From: an uncultured Vicinamibacterales bacterium
GTDB lineage: Bacteria; Acidobacteriota; Vicinamibacteria; Vicinamibacterales; UBA8438
Assembly (NCBI GenBank): GCA_958295905.1
Contig: OY282382.1
Span: forward strand, 5,266,910 to 5,330,909
Direction of reading: 5' to 3'
DNA: 64,000 nt
The position numbers and the translations under genes were made by a program. This document shows, piece by piece, positions 1 through 8,852 of this stretch; position 1 is the stretch's first letter, and each line of letters opens with the position of its first letter. The notes under the pieces are model-generated. The model was not told the DNA's origin, did no database searches, and saw nothing but the letters and a program-made list of their open reading frames with translations.

Positions 1-383
1 GAGAACACGAAGAACAGCACCGCAGCGGCCGCCGCGAGCCGGCCCGCCTGGCCCAACGCGCACTGAACCAGGGTCGTGACCATCACGTACCAGACCGGCC
101 ACTTCCCCGGCGCGGTGGTGTACGCGTCGAGCATGCTGCGCCCGGTGGCGTTCGTGAACCGGAACGCCATCTCGAAACCGTAGTACTTGAAGATGTAGGC
201 GACCGGGATGCACCAGAGCAGCGCGTACTCGAACCGACCGCCCGCCGCCGGCGCCGTCACGAGATGGCTCGTGCCGATGCCCGTCATCATCAGAATGAGG
301 CCGGGACCGAAGTGCCGGAGCAGTCCCCGGGGGGTGGTCTCGGGCAGCGGCAGCTTGTCGAACGAGTCGGATTTGTCCACCAT
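1..383 (-). CDS. Nramp-family divalent metal transporter, N-terminal part (cut by window edge)
   Basis: About 127 residues are visible, starting at the ATG at 383 and running off the left edge. After a short acidic cytoplasmic head comes FGPGLILMMTGIGTSHLV, then a GGRFEYALLW stretch. This matches the Nramp (SLC11) pattern of a first helix with GPG and a second helix ending in LLW. Members move Mn2+ or Fe2+ into the cytoplasm with protons. The DPGN metal-binding motif of classical members is replaced here by GTSH, so substrate preference may differ, as in divergent bacterial Nramp-like clades. Further helices follow (AYIFKYYGFEMAF and VMVTTLVQCALG). No neighbouring gene on this strand is seen. 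Confidence 0.75.
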   Translation of the reverse strand, partial: MVDKSDSFDKLPLPETTPRGLLRHFGPGLILMMTGIGTSHLVTAPAAGGRFEYALLWCIPVAYIFKYYGFEMAFRFTNATGRSMLDAYTTAPGKWPVWYVMVTTLVQCALGQAGRLAAAAAVLFFVF

Positions 384-522
384 GCGCGCCATCCTATCAG
401 ACGCGCCCCGACGATCCCGGCGATGGCGGCCGCGCCCGACCCCGCCGCGGCGCCGGTTGCCGACACGCCCGCCGCCCGCCGGAAGCAGCCGGCGCCGCCG
501 GCGGAAGCGGCGCGGGGTTCAC

Positions 523-765
523 CGCGGACGCCTGGAGGGTTGGTTGGGCGGCAAGCGGAGGCCGCAGCGCGACCTTGCGGTCGCGTTCGGAGTTTCGCCG
601 GCGCGAAACTCCTACGGCGACGATTTCCGGGCCGGGGGTCTACGCCGTGGAACGGCGCGGACGCCTGGAGGGTTGGTTGGGCGGCAAGCGGAGGCCGCAG
701 CGCGACCTTGCGGTCGCGTTCGGAGTTTCGCTGGCGCGAAACTCCTACGGCGACGATTTCCGGGC
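523..765 (+). repeat. Tandem pair of a double-hairpin intergenic repeat (family R1)
   Basis: Two copies of about 110 bp, 523-632 and 656-765, lie 133 bp apart and differ at one base. Each carries two perfect hairpins. In copy 1 these are GCGACC/GGTCGC around a 4-base loop (569-584) and GAGTTTCGC/GCGAAACTC around CGGC (590-611). Diverged relatives occur at 33160-33265, 45357-45411 and 61971-62050. The rest of the 384-800 gap shows no gene. Confidence 0.85.
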
Positions 766-800
766 TAGAATCGAAGTGACCGGCCCATCGGGAGGAGCCC

Positions 801-2513
801 ATGCCCGCACCCCGCACACGTCATCGACGCCCGCGGCCGGCCGCCGCGGCGGTCCTCGGCGGAATCGTCGCCGCCGGCATCGTGACCACCGCGACCTGCT
901 CCTCCCCGCTGTCCCGCAACGCCGAGCCGGGACGCGACGCCCTCGGCACCGAGGCCGCGATCACCGCCGGCCATCCCCTCGCCGCCGAAGCCGGCCTGCG
1001 CGTGCTGCAGGCGGGCGGGCTCGCCATGGACGCCGCGATCACCGCGGCCGCGGTGCTGGCCGTCGCGCGCCCCCACATGAACGGGGTGGGCGGCGACACG
1101 TTCCTGCTGTACTGGGACTCGGCCACCGCGCTGACCTACGCCCTGAACGGCTCGGGACGCTCGGGCAGCGCCCGGACGCTGGAAGAGCTCAAGGCGGAAG
1201 GCCTCGACCGGATGCCGCGTGACGGCCCCCTCAGCGTCTCGGTCCCCGGCACCGTCGGGGCCTGGGCGGAAGGCCTGCGCCGCTTCGGGACGATCGGCTT
1301 CGCGCAGGCCCTGCAGCCGGCCGTCGATCTCGCCACGGCGGGGCTCCCGGTCTCGGAGCGACTCGCCGAGGACATCGCCGGGGCCGCCGACAAGCTGCGG
1401 CGGGAACCGGAGGCGGCGCGCATCTTTCTGCCCGGCGGCGCCCCCCCGCGGGCGGGCGACGTCCTGCCGCGCCCGGATCTCGCCGCCACCCTCCGGGCGC
1501 TGCAGGAGCTGGGCTGGGAAGAGCTCTACACCGGGGCCCTCGGCCGGCGCATCGCGGGCTTCCTGCGCGAGCGCGGCGGGCTGCTCATGCCCAACGACCT
1601 CGCCGACTATCTGCCGGAGTGGACCCAGCCCATCAGCGCCCGCTACCAGAACCTCGAGGTGCAGGCGTTCCCCCCGAACACGCAGGGGGTGACGCTGCTC
1701 CAGGAACTGGCGATGCTGCAGCAGGTCGACGCCGACCTCGCCGACCTCGGCCACAACTCGGCGGACTACCTGCACACGGTGTCCGAGGCGATCCGGCTGG
1801 CGTTCGAAGACCGCGACCGCGACGTCGCCGACCCCGCGGCGATGCGCGTGTCCGTCGACGAGCTGCTCGACCCCGCCCGCATCCGGCGGATGGCCGCGAC
1901 CATCGACCCGGCCGGCCCGGCCCCGATGGTCGTCGCCGAGCCCGTCGACGACCATCCGAACACCGTCTACGTGATCGCGGTGGACCAGTACGGCAACGTC
2001 GTCTCGCTGATCCAGAGCTTGTTCGCCACCTTCGGATCCGGGCTCGTGGTGCCCGACACCGGCATCGTGCTCCACAACCGGGGGTCGCTGTTCCGGTTCG
2101 AAGAGGACCATCCCAACGTGTTCGCGCCCCGGCGGCGGCCGTTCCACACGCTCTGCCCCGTCATCATCCTCAGCAACGACCTGCCCTGGCTCGCCGTCGG
2201 CACCCCCGGCGGCGACGGCCAGACGCATACGCTCGTGCAGGTCATCAACAACATGCAGCTCTTCGGCATGGGCCCGCAGGAAGCCATCGACGCGCCGCGG
2301 CTGCGGCGGCGGGGAGACGGCTCGCTGGCCATCGAGGACCGGGTGCCCGAGACCGTGCGCGACGCGCTCGCCGCCCGCGGCTACACCGTGCACGCGCGCA
2401 GCGGATGGACGGCCGAATTCGGCGGCGCCCAGGCGGTGCTCGTCGACCAGATCGCGGGCCGGCGGCAGGCCGGCGCCGACCGCCGCCGCGAAGGGTGGGC
2501 GATGGCGTACTGA
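801..2513 (+). CDS. Gamma-glutamyltransferase family protein
   Basis: 570 residues. The family is N-terminal nucleophile hydrolases that transfer or hydrolyse gamma-glutamyl groups of glutathione and similar peptides, usually in the periplasm. A hydrophobic segment at about residues 14-33 ends in TTATCSS, a signal peptide or weak lipobox. The large-subunit signature (GHPLAAEAGLRVLQAGGLAM, then PHMNGVGGDTF) is present. The autocatalytic cleavage site is NTVYVIAVD near residues 387-395, with Thr388 as the expected nucleophile. The following Thr of the E. coli enzyme is Val here. Small-subunit motifs GSGLVV and PGGDGQTHTLVQ follow. The start at 801 has GGGAGGAG just upstream. It stands alone on this strand with a repeat pair in front. 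Confidence 0.88.
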   Translation: MPAPRTRHRRPRPAAAAVLGGIVAAGIVTTATCSSPLSRNAEPGRDALGTEAAITAGHPLAAEAGLRVLQAGGLAMDAAITAAAVLAVARPHMNGVGGDTFLLYWDSATALTYALNGSGRSGSARTLEELKAEGLDRMPRDGPLSVSVPGTVGAWAEGLRRFGTIGFAQALQPAVDLATAGLPVSERLAEDIAGAADKLRREPEAARIFLPGGAPPRAGDVLPRPDLAATLRALQELGWEELYTGALGRRIAGFLRERGGLLMPNDLADYLPEWTQPISARYQNLEVQAFPPNTQGVTLLQELAMLQQVDADLADLGHNSADYLHTVSEAIRLAFEDRDRDVADPAAMRVSVDELLDPARIRRMAATIDPAGPAPMVVAEPVDDHPNTVYVIAVDQYGNVVSLIQSLFATFGSGLVVPDTGIVLHNRGSLFRFEEDHPNVFAPRRRPFHTLCPVIILSNDLPWLAVGTPGGDGQTHTLVQVINNMQLFGMGPQEAIDAPRLRRRGDGSLAIEDRVPETVRDALAARGYTVHARSGWTAEFGGAQAVLVDQIAGRRQAGADRRREGWAMAY

Positions 2514-2573
2514 TCGGCCGCGGCTCCGCCCGCGCGTCCCGAAGCGGTCCCGGTGCGCGGCGGGGGCGGGGCG

Positions 2574-2681
2574 GCAAGCACCGCCTCCGGCCGCGGCGTC
2601 ATGATCGCAAGGACGCGTCGGAGCGGGGCCGGGACGGTCCGGCGGAGCACCGCCCGCCGGCCGCGGCGTCATGATCGCAAG
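2574..2681 (+). repeat. Short direct repeat, two copies 70 bp apart
   Basis: A 25-bp block ending in GCGTCATGATCGCAAG occurs exactly at 2587-2611 and 2657-2681. Each copy is preceded by AGCACCGCC, giving an imperfect unit of about 35 bp. It sits between the gamma-glutamyltransferase and the propeller gene. Confidence 0.7.
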
Positions 2682-2746
2682 AGCGCGGTGAGCCGGGACC
2701 GGACGGCAAAGACAGCGGGAACCGAAGAACCAGGAGACAACGCGTC

Positions 2747-4168
2747 ATGCATCGCCACGTCAGAACGGCGGCGGCTCTGTCGCTGATGCTCGGATGGACC
2801 CTGCCGGCGGACGCCCAACCCGCCGGGGCCGAGGGGTACTGGGGCCAGTGGCGCGGGCCGGAGGCGACCGGCGTCGCCCGGCATGCCGACCCGCCGTTGA
2901 CGTGGAGCGAAACCGAGAACGTCGCCTGGAAGGTGGAGGTGCCGGGACGCGGGGCGGCGTCGCCGATCGTGTGGGGCGACCGGGTGTTCCTGCTGACCGC
3001 CGTACCCGTCGGCGACCCCGTGCCGGCGGCCGCGCCCGAGGCGGGGCGGCGGCAGCCGCGGCCGGGACCGCGCGCCGGCCGCGACGGGCGGGGCGGCCGC
3101 CCGGGTCGGCGCGGGCGCGGCGGCGGCCGGGGGGCGCAGCCGATCAGGAGGCACCAGTTCGTGGTCATGGCGTTCGACCGCGGGACCGGCGCCGTCGCGT
3201 GGCGGCGGGTCGCCCGCGAGGCGGTGCCCCACGAAGGGCACCAGTTGCCGAACGGCACCTACGCGTCGGGGTCGGCGGTCACCGACGGCGAGCGGCTCTT
3301 CGCGTTCTTCGGCTCGTGGGGGCTGTACGCCTACGACCTCGACGGCGGGCTCGAGTGGGAGGCCGACATCGGCACCCGCTTCATGCGCAACGCGTTCGGC
3401 GAGGGCACGACGCCGGCGCTCCACGGCGACACCCTGGTCGTCACCTGGGACCACATCGGCGGCCAGTCGTTCGTCGCCGCGCTCGACGCCCGGACCGGCG
3501 AGGAACGGTGGCGGTCGAACCGCGACGAAATCGACACCTGGGCCACGCCGCTCGTCGTCGAGCACGAGGGACGGACCCAGGTCGTCACACCGGCCATGAA
3601 CCAGGTCTACAGCTACGACTTCGAGACCGGCGAAACGGTCTGGCGCAGCCGCGGCACCACCATGAACGCCATTCCGTCGCCGGTACACGCCGGCGGCATC
3701 GTCTACGTCACGAGCGGCTACCGCGGCAACAACCTGCAGGCCATCCGCCTCGCCGACGCGCGGGGCGACATCGCCGGCACCGGCGCCATCGTCTGGCAGC
3801 TCGACCGGGACACCCCCTATGTGCCATCGCCCCTGCTCTACGACGACGCGCTTTACCTGCTCAAGAGCAACGACGGCATCCTGTCGGTCTTCGACCCCGC
3901 GACCGGCGAGCCCCACTACGCGCTCCAGCGCCTGCGGGGGGTACCCAACGTCTTCGCCTCCCCCGTCGGCGCCGCCGGGCGGGTCTACATCCCCGGCCGC
4001 GATGGCACGACCCTCGTCATCCGTCACGGCCCCCGCTACGAGGTGCTCGCCGCCAACACCCTCGACGACGGGTTCGACGCCTCGCCGGCCCTCGTCGACG
4101 GCGAGCTGTACCTGCGCGGCTACCGCCATCTCTACAAGATCGCCGAGGACCAGCGGCGCGCCCGGTGA
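2747..4168 (+). CDS. Secreted PQQ-like (BamB-type) beta-propeller protein
   Basis: 473 residues with a signal peptide (about 1-24, cleavage near ADAQ). The mature protein starts with WGQWRGPEATGV, the hallmark of acidobacterial and planctomycete PQQ-like propellers. Repeating blades contain WRS/WRR and LDARTGEERW-type strands up to the C-terminus. No complete quinone-binding set typical of alcohol dehydrogenases is obvious, so a binding or scaffold role is as likely as catalysis. Residues about 90-130 form a low-complexity insert rich in Gly, Arg and Pro that interrupts the first blades. The ATG at 2747 follows AGGAGA at proper spacing. It probably acts in the periplasm. No operon partner is evident. 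Confidence 0.8.
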   Translation: MHRHVRTAAALSLMLGWTLPADAQPAGAEGYWGQWRGPEATGVARHADPPLTWSETENVAWKVEVPGRGAASPIVWGDRVFLLTAVPVGDPVPAAAPEAGRRQPRPGPRAGRDGRGGRPGRRGRGGGRGAQPIRRHQFVVMAFDRGTGAVAWRRVAREAVPHEGHQLPNGTYASGSAVTDGERLFAFFGSWGLYAYDLDGGLEWEADIGTRFMRNAFGEGTTPALHGDTLVVTWDHIGGQSFVAALDARTGEERWRSNRDEIDTWATPLVVEHEGRTQVVTPAMNQVYSYDFETGETVWRSRGTTMNAIPSPVHAGGIVYVTSGYRGNNLQAIRLADARGDIAGTGAIVWQLDRDTPYVPSPLLYDDALYLLKSNDGILSVFDPATGEPHYALQRLRGVPNVFASPVGAAGRVYIPGRDGTTLVIRHGPRYEVLAANTLDDGFDASPALVDGELYLRGYRHLYKIAEDQRRAR

Positions 4169-4368
4169 CGTCAACCCAGCCGCCGAACGCCGCGGTCCCT
4201 TCGTGCTGCCGATGCCGGCAGAGCTTGAGGGGGCGCCGCCGTCGGAAGTTTCGATTCGTCCCCGGTGCCGAGCCACCTTTCCAGGGCGTCCGTGGACGGC
4301 CATGCGGCGTCTTCCCGGGCCACCGCCGCCCCCCCACGCCGCCACCGGCCGCAACGACCGCACAGGAG

Positions 4369-4531
4369 CATCCCACGCTGATTGCGCGTGACGGCCCGCC
4401 CCCGATTCGAGGGGTCGCCACCGTCTTGCCGACCCGGCCGGCGCCGCGTGAGACCCACGATTCCGCACGTCCGGAGCCCCAGGACCCGCCACGATGCTGC
4501 CCTGCGCACGGCGGTGGCGGAGCGTGGGATG
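4369..4531 (+). repeat. MITE-like element, copy 1 (163 bp with inverted ends)
   Basis: The stretch is bounded by CATCCCACGCT (4369-4379) and its exact inverse AGCGTGGGATG (4521-4531). The inverted ends extend imperfectly outward to about 17 bp. The whole interior matches the element at 20269-20432 at most positions. It has no open frame of its own. The part of the gap before it (4169-4368) shows no recognisable feature. Confidence 0.75.
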
Positions 4532-4554
4532 CCCTGGCGACCGCATGACACACA

Positions 4555-4582
4555 TTGATGACACGCGGCATGATGCTATGAT
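4555..4582 (+). promoter_or_regulatory. Putative sigma-70 promoter of the toxin-antitoxin pair
   Basis: TTGATG at 4555-4560 and TATGAT at 4577-4582 are separated by 16 bp. Transcription would begin at or next to the antitoxin ATG at 4589, implying a leaderless or nearly leaderless message. The ATGATGC direct repeat overlapping the -10 box could serve as operator for the ribbon-helix-helix antitoxin. This is inference from sequence only. Confidence 0.45.
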
Positions 4583-4588
4583 GCATAA

Positions 4589-4855
4589 ATGCGGACCACG
4601 CTCGCCATCGCCGACGACATCCACCGGGAATTGAAGGCGCTGGCTCACCAGACAGGCGTGTCGCTGACGCGTGCGGCCAACGACGTACTGCGTGCCGGAC
4701 TCGACCATCGCGCCGGTCCCTCTCTTCGGCACCGACGCTACCGGGAGGAGGTCGCCGATCTCGGCGAGCCGCATGTCAATCTAGATCGCGCCCTGGCGAT
4801 CGCCGCGCGGCTCGAAGACGACGAGACGTTTCGCAAGCTCGAGCAACGGAAGTGA
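4589..4855 (+). CDS. Ribbon-helix-helix type antitoxin of a PIN toxin
   Basis: 88 residues. The N-terminus MRTTLAIADDIHRELKALAH looks like a ribbon-helix-helix strand and first helix that would bind DNA and autoregulate. The acidic, Arg-rich C-terminal half (ADLGEPHVNLDRA, then ARLEDDETFRKLEQRK) would wrap the toxin. Its stop codon overlaps the GTG start of the toxin by four bases (GTGA), the usual antitoxin-first arrangement. It is separated from upstream genes by a MITE-like repeat and a putative promoter, so the pair is an independent, probably mobile module. Confidence 0.75.
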   Translation: MRTTLAIADDIHRELKALAHQTGVSLTRAANDVLRAGLDHRAGPSLRHRRYREEVADLGEPHVNLDRALAIAARLEDDETFRKLEQRK

Positions 4856-5289
4856 CGCTCGTCGATCTCAACGTCGTCGTCTACGCGATCAACACCGCCG
4901 CCATGCGTCATGCCGAGGCGCGCACATGGTGGGAATCCGCGATCAACGGGGATGAACCGGTCGGTCTCGCGTGGCCCGTCATCACCGGATTCCTGCGCTT
5001 GAGCACGCACGCGTCCGTCCTTCGGCGCCCCCTCACCGTCGAGCAGGCGTGTCGGCGGGTGAACCGTTGGCTGGCTCAACCGACCGTTCGACTGGTGCGA
5101 GAAACGGACGAGCACTGGCGCCATCTGGAACGCCTGCTCTCGGAGAGCGGCACGGGCGGGAATCTCACATCCGACGCGCATCTTGCCGCGCTCGCCATTT
5201 CTCACGGCGCCACGCTCATCTCTTTCGACAACGACTTCGCGCGGTTTCCGAACCTGCGCTGGACCCGTCCGGGGCGCCGACGGTTATGA
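4852..5289 (+). CDS. vapC: VapC-family PIN-domain ribonuclease toxin
   Basis: 145 residues from a GTG start that overlaps the antitoxin stop. The PIN fold is marked by the first-strand acid in LVDLNVVVYA (Asp5), the helix WPVITGFLRL, and the C-terminal cluster TSDAHLAALAISHGA (Asp108) plus SFDNDF (Asp126/Asp128). Together these would hold Mg2+ for RNA cleavage. Length and layout fit the TA-system VapC group, whose members cut tRNA or rRNA. The antitoxin encoded just upstream should neutralise it. Confidence 0.85.
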   Translation: MTLVDLNVVVYAINTAAMRHAEARTWWESAINGDEPVGLAWPVITGFLRLSTHASVLRRPLTVEQACRRVNRWLAQPTVRLVRETDEHWRHLERLLSESGTGGNLTSDAHLAALAISHGATLISFDNDFARFPNLRWTRPGRRRL

Positions 5290-5451
5290 TCACGAGCCGG
5301 CGTTGCAGTCATCCGGCTGCGACTCGACCGCCCCCCCTCGATCCGAATCTGACCAACCGGGCGGCGGCCGGACTTGTCTTGTCGCCCTGTTTTCGATAGA
5401 TTTACACATCCGGCCGCGCACGCAGGCCGGGACCAGCCTCGGAACGCGTCA

Positions 5452-5528
<77 letters not shown>

Positions 5529-5537
5529 ACTCTCCAA

Positions 5538-5565
5538 GCCCTTCCTCACGGAAAAGGGCCTCTTT
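5538..5565 (+). terminator. Rho-independent terminator after tRNA-Arg
   Basis: GCCCTTCC (5538-5545) and GGAAAAGGGC (5550-5559) form a bulged GC-rich stem with a TCAC loop, followed by CTCTTTTATT. Placement 10 bases after the tRNA supports its role. Confidence 0.65.
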
Positions 5566-5803
5566 TATTGGGTTTTTCTCGATTGGCTCCGCTCCGGCGT
5601 CGTTGTGCCGATCCGTTCCGAAACGGTCAGAGACCGCCGCAAAACGCCCCAACGCAGCACCAAAAGTCAGCAGTGCAGACGTCCATCGAACGGGGAACCC
5701 CACTCTGCCGGCCGACGAGCGGGAGATCGGCATCGTCGGCCGGCCGGGTTGTCGAACCACCGGCTTCTCCCGCCACCTGCCCGCGGGTTTCCAGCCGGGG
5801 GAA

Positions 5804-8311
5804 CTACTCGACGCGGAGAGCGTCCATAGGGTGGATGCGGGCGGCCCGGCGGCCCGGCAGCCAGCACGCGACGAGAGCGACGCCGATAAGCGCGAGGGGC
5901 GCGGCGAAGAACGTGAGCCCGTCGTTGGCGGCGACGCCGAACAGGAAGCTATCGAGGAGACGTGCCGCAGCGCCGGCTGCGAGGAGCCCGAGAAAGGTGC
6001 CGGCCGCGACGAGCACCGCTCCCTGCCGAACGACGAGGGCGATGACGTCCCGGCGCTGCGCGCCGAGGGCGAGCCGGACCCCGATCTCACGGCGGCGCTG
6101 CGACACGTTGTAGCTGAGCAGGGCGTAGATGCCGAACGCGGCGAGGAACAGGGCGAGGGCGGCAAAAAACCCGACGAAGACAACGTAGAAGCGCGGCTGC
6201 TCGACAGCCGCCGACAGTCGGGCATCCATCGTCATCACGTCGTCGAGCCTCGCGCCCGGAGCCGCCGCCGTCAGCGCCTCGCGGAGGAAGGGGACGACGG
6301 CGAGCGGGTCGCCCGTCGTTCGGACCGCGACGATCCAATTGAAAAGATCCCACATCGGCGCTCGTTCGAGCTGGCGGAACAACACGAACGCCTCGGCCCG
6401 CGACTCCGCGCTGGCGAGCCCCTCGTAGCGGACATCGGCAGCGACCCCGATCACCTCCCATGGTTCATCCGAACCGGCCGCCAACACGCGCTGACCAACA
6501 GCGGGCTCATCCCCGAAAAGCTCGCGGGCAAGCGTGTCATTGACCACGAGCACCGGTGGGCTCATGGGCCCCTCGAGCCGGGTGAAGGCGCGTCCGCTCT
6601 GGAGACGCAACCGCATCGCGCCGAAGTAGCCCGGGGTGACGATGTTGAGCGAGACCTGCGGCAGGTCCCGCGGGTCGCTCGGCGGCGGGGAGCCGGCCGC
6701 GCGCATCATGGTCATCATGCTGAACCCGCCGGACGCGAGTGGCAGGCCCGACGCAAACCCCACCGCCTCAACCTCGGAGAGGTCCTCCAGACGCGCCATT
6801 CCCTCCGCGAGTGCTTCGTGGAACCGGCGGCCCGACGCCCGCAGATCGGCGACGGCCTGCGGGTTGTCAGGCCGAAGCGCCACGTCGCGGTTGGCGACGC
6901 GGGCGGTGATGACGTTGGCGGGGTCGTAGCCGCGATCGACGGTGACGAGCCGGACGAAGCTGCGCAGGAGCAACCCCGCCGCCACCAGCAGCACGAGGGC
7001 CAGCGCCACCTGGGCTACGGCGACGCCCGCGCGCGCTTGGTTCGAACGAAGCAGCCGGAAGCCGCCCGCCGACTGCGCGCTCCCCTCGTTCAGGGCGCGC
7101 ACGAGATCGACACGCGACCACTGGAGGGCCGGCACGACGCCGAACAGCAACCCTGCCGCGATCGAAAGGCCCAGCGTGAACACGAGCGTCCCACTGTCGA
7201 TACCCACCTCGTCGAGCCGCGCGATGTCGCCCGGCACGAGGGCCGGCGTCACTTGCAGCACGACGGCGGCCGCGGCCAGCCCGAAGACGCCGCCGCCCAC
7301 GCCCAGCATGACGCTCTCGGTCAGAAGCCCGCGCATGAGCCTTCCTCGCCCTGCGCCGAGGGCCGCGCAAACCGCCAGCGCACGCTGGCGCGTCGCGCCC
7401 CGCGCGAGGAGCAGCCCCGCCACGTTGGTGCAGGCGATCAACAGCACGAGCACGGTCGCGGAAGTCAGCGCCAACAGGGCCGGCCGATACTCGCCGACCA
7501 TCTCTTCCAGCAACGGCACGACGCGGGCGTCATCCAAGGCGCGGTCCGCGGCGGGCAGCCCAGGAAGATCGGCACTCTGTAGGAGGGTGCGAGCCTCGGT
7601 GGCCGCCTGCTCCGGCGAAACTCCCGGCGCCAGTCGCCCGAGGGCGCTAAAGGCGACGACGATCGGTATCTGCGGTTGCCCCACGGCCGGCAGCGGCGTG
7701 AACGGCGGCACGACCAACGGCGTCCAGAACTCGCCGTCCGGGTTCGGAAAGTAGAACCCCTCGGACAGCACGCCGACCACGGTGTGCGTATCGCCCCCGA
7801 GGTCGAGGGGGGTTCCGACGATGTCGGGGTCGGACGCGAAGCGGTCGGTCCAGGCGCGGTGGCTCAACAGCACGACCCGATCCGCCCCCTCGCGGGCCTC
7901 GCCGTCCGTAAAGACCCGACCGAGGTGGGGCGCTGTGCGCAGCAGGAGGAACAGCGACGGCGAGACGGCGGCGCCGCGCAGGCTGCTCACGCCGTCGGGA
8001 CCGGTCCACGCCAGCGAGCTCTCCCGGTAGCCGGCGAGATGTTCGAACGACTCGGCCTCTTGGAGCACGGTCATCGAGCGATTCGACAGCGACATCCCCG
8101 CCTCGCGTCCGAGGCCTGTCTCGCCGACACGCACGATGCCCTCGGGGTCGGGATAGGGCGGGGGCCGCAGGAGCACGCCGTACAAGATGCTGAACATCGC
8201 GGTGTTGGCACCGATGCCAAGGGCCAAGGTGACGAGCGCGGCGACCGTAAACCCGCGCTGGCCGGCGAGCCGACAAACGGCCGAGCGCATGTCCTGGATC
8301 AAGGTGTCCAT
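5804..8311 (-). CDS. ADOP-type ABC transporter permease (MacB_PCD + FtsX, duplicated)
   Basis: 835 residues from the ATG at 8311, which has GGGAGGTGG upstream; longer in-frame starts lack this. The first helix (FTVAALVTLALGIGANTAMFSI) and the following LLRPPPYPDPEGIVRV are the family signature. A periplasmic MacB-like core comes next, then an FtsX helix bundle near the middle (LLALTSATVLVLLIACTNVA). The whole core-plus-bundle arrangement then repeats and ends with a second FtsX unit (FFAALALFLAAFGIYALLSY). These acidobacterial duplicated orphan permeases usually lack an adjacent ATPase, as here. Substrate is unknown; related MacB systems export peptides or lipids. The 230 bases between the tRNA terminator and this gene's stop hold nothing obvious. 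Confidence 0.88.
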   Translation of the reverse strand: MDTLIQDMRSAVCRLAGQRGFTVAALVTLALGIGANTAMFSILYGVLLRPPPYPDPEGIVRVGETGLGREAGMSLSNRSMTVLQEAESFEHLAGYRESSLAWTGPDGVSSLRGAAVSPSLFLLLRTAPHLGRVFTDGEAREGADRVVLLSHRAWTDRFASDPDIVGTPLDLGGDTHTVVGVLSEGFYFPNPDGEFWTPLVVPPFTPLPAVGQPQIPIVVAFSALGRLAPGVSPEQAATEARTLLQSADLPGLPAADRALDDARVVPLLEEMVGEYRPALLALTSATVLVLLIACTNVAGLLLARGATRQRALAVCAALGAGRGRLMRGLLTESVMLGVGGGVFGLAAAAVVLQVTPALVPGDIARLDEVGIDSGTLVFTLGLSIAAGLLFGVVPALQWSRVDLVRALNEGSAQSAGGFRLLRSNQARAGVAVAQVALALVLLVAAGLLLRSFVRLVTVDRGYDPANVITARVANRDVALRPDNPQAVADLRASGRRFHEALAEGMARLEDLSEVEAVGFASGLPLASGGFSMMTMMRAAGSPPPSDPRDLPQVSLNIVTPGYFGAMRLRLQSGRAFTRLEGPMSPPVLVVNDTLARELFGDEPAVGQRVLAAGSDEPWEVIGVAADVRYEGLASAESRAEAFVLFRQLERAPMWDLFNWIVAVRTTGDPLAVVPFLREALTAAAPGARLDDVMTMDARLSAAVEQPRFYVVFVGFFAALALFLAAFGIYALLSYNVSQRRREIGVRLALGAQRRDVIALVVRQGAVLVAAGTFLGLLAAGAAARLLDSFLFGVAANDGLTFFAAPLALIGVALVACWLPGRRAARIHPMDALRVE

Positions 8312-8432
8312 GGTCGCGGACCCACCTCCCGTCCAACGCTGGATCGCCCAACGGAAGCAACGACACGCCTTGCGGACGAGAACGACCGCCGGAACGACGC
8401 CGACTACTACGCCGTTACCGCCGAGGAGACCG

Positions 8433-8800
8433 ATGCTGATCGAACAGACCCTCGACAAGCTCAACGCCAGAAGCCCGGCGCGATGGCCGACGTCCGTCAC
8501 CACCAGATCCAGACCGACGAGGCCGCCTCTCTCGTTTCAAGAAACACGTCGGCCTCCTCGTCGACGCCGGGTGAACTGCCCGCAGGCAGCCGGCTCCAAC
8601 CGCCAGCAGGTCCCTGACGCTGGCCGCCCGCGCCGGATCGCCAAGCGACACACCCGGCCCGCTGATCCGCCCAACCGGCATCGGCAAAAAGAGCTTCCTC
8701 TCGTCGAACGGGCTGTCGAGGCGGCATCACCCCACGCTACGTCCGCACGCCGCGGCTGCTCCACAACTCGCCGTCGGCCGCCGCCGTGGGTCCTCTAACG
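8433..8800 (+). pseudogene. IS21-family istB helper ATPase remnant
   Basis: Reading across frames on the plus strand gives a decayed IstB. It begins MLIEQTLDKLNA, continues with KHVGLLVDAG and RQQV..IAKRHT, then PTGIGKKSFL (the Walker A region of IstB is GPTGxGKS/T) and a final RTPRLLHNLAVGRR-like stretch. At least four frame changes and an internal TGA break it. No istA is present nearby. It fills the gap between the permease and the response regulator and marks an old IS21 insertion. Confidence 0.7.
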
Positions 8801-8852
8801 CGAGGGGGCACTACCGGCGAGGCACCCTCCCGACAGGTGTGCCGCCAGCCTA

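Noticed and set aside
575..1222. Open frames across the R1 repeat pair
   Set aside because: They arise from repeat sequence and overlap the start of the gamma-glutamyltransferase gene; no domains.
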